A DNA stretch of 6,109 bases, from assembly GCA_027004335.1 (NCBI GenBank), contig JALTID010000093.1:1-6109 (forward strand), in the 5' to 3' direction. A program made the position numbers and the translations under genes. The notes under the pieces are model-generated. The model searched no databases, was not told the origin of the DNA, and saw only the letters and a list, made by a program, of their open reading frames with translations. This DNA is from a bacterium (GTDB taxonomy: Bacteria > JALSQH01). The stretch's first letter is position 1, and every line of letters starts with the position of its first letter. Of the stretch, positions 5,618 through 6,109 are shown piece after piece.

Positions 5618-6109
5618 TGGTGGTAAGCTTACGAAATCCCGATGAGGTAACAAGCACCATATCTTCAAGTCTAACCCCACCTGTGCCAGGAAGATAGATA
5701 CCAGGTTCAATGGTAAAAATCATGCCTTCTTTTAAAACATCTTTATTAAAAGGGGAGATAAAAGGATATTCATGGATCTCAATTCCTACACCATGACCTA
5801 ATGAATGATTAAAAAATTTTCCATACCCCTTTTGAGAAATATAATCTCTTGCAATCTTATCAAGATCAGAAGCTTTAACTCCTGGCCGAATTTTTTCCAT
5901 AGCAAAGAACGAAGCATCTTTAACTATTTGATATATATTAGAAAGTTCATCTATTCTCCCGTTAATAATTGTAACAGTTTGATCTGAATTATAATTATCA
6001 ACAATTACCCCCCAATCAATGAGGACAACATCATTTTGAAAATTAATATCTTCAGGAACCGCATGTGGTTTAGCACTATTTTTTCCATAGGCAACAATGG
6101 TTTCAAAAG
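5607..6109 (-). CDS. M24 family metallopeptidase (Xaa-Pro aminopeptidase/dipeptidase), 5' end cut by window edge
   Basis: Enzymes of this family (PepP/PepQ type) use two metal ions to cleave the bond before proline in X-Pro peptides in the cytoplasm. The frame is open from the right edge (first whole codon at 6107) to TAG at 5609-5607, giving 166 C-terminal residues; the family is usually about 350 or more, so the N-terminal creatinase-like domain and part of the catalytic domain are missing only because of the edge. All five metal ligands are visible, numbered in the fragment: Asp31 (LIDWG), Asp42 (NSDQT), His105 (GHGVG), Glu134 (TIEPGIY) and Glu148 (VRLEDMV). His112 (IHE) and His15 (KPHAVP) fit conserved substrate-site positions. 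The ATG at 5900-5898 is internal, not the start. One oddity is SDQTVT, where SDxTRT is usual. The downstream neighbour efp is often linked to this family. Confidence 0.93.
   Translation of the reverse strand, partial: FETIVAYGKNSAKPHAVPEDINFQNDVVLIDWGVIVDNYNSDQTVTIINGRIDELSNIYQIVKDASFFAMEKIRPGVKASDLDKIARDYISQKGYGKFFNHSLGHGVGIEIHEYPFISPFNKDVLKEGMIFTIEPGIYLPGTGGVRLEDMVLVTSSGFRKLTTIDK

Noticed and set aside
5607-5900. A separate 97-residue peptidase starting at the ATG at 5900
   Set aside because: The same frame continues upstream to the window edge with the first two metal-binding Asp residues in place, so this ATG is an internal Met.
5805-5987. 60-codon + strand open frame
   Set aside because: Antisense to the M24 catalytic domain, with no start signal or family resemblance.

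Overview
The window is A+T-rich bacterial DNA in which every convincing gene lies on the minus strand. In transcription order (right to left) they are: the C-terminal part of an M24 Xaa-Pro-type metallopeptidase (cut by the right edge), elongation factor P, a 751-residue cytoplasmic TPR protein, a 627-residue ExeA-like P-loop ATPase with a very long acidic tail, and the N-terminal two thirds of a FadA-type thiolase (cut by the left edge). The gaps are 53, 18, 13 and 45 bases. Each complete start in the window has a clear Shine-Dalgarno sequence, so this reads as one operon or at least a co-directional cluster. No RNA gene, CRISPR array, insertion sequence or convincing terminator was seen, and no stretch over 300 bases lacks a gene.

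Organism: this can only be inferred. The EF-P is of the 'HVKPGKGAAF' lysine-tip type. The TPR protein has the look of the large, acidic-linker TPR proteins common in Deltaproteobacteria/Desulfobacterota and neighbouring, often uncultured, phyla. ExeA-like ATPases are also frequent there. I favour a low-GC member of that general area but cannot name a phylum.

Right part (4993-6109): peptidase and EF-P, a gene pair known from many bacteria. The peptidase acts on X-Pro bonds; EF-P rescues ribosomes stalled while making polyproline. A near-consensus sigma70-type promoter (TTGATA, 17 bases, TAGAAT) overlaps the end of the peptidase gene and could drive efp and everything downstream.

Centre (822-4974): the interesting part. 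A TPR scaffold protein and an ATPase are separated by only 13 bases. The ATPase has about 235 residues of AAA-like domain, followed by about 390 residues dominated by Glu. This tail carries nine irregularly spaced copies of a short helix-like module, approximately [DE]-[ILV]-[DE]-x-L-L-x-x-[MIL]-E, and an eight-lysine block just before the last copy. The module resembles the EIDALL segment at the N-terminus of the flagellar switch protein FliM. I propose, as inference only, that the tail is a multivalent docking platform and that the TPR protein is one of its partners.

Left part (1-776): a thiolase of fatty-acid or acetoacetyl-CoA metabolism, with no obvious functional link to the pair before it.
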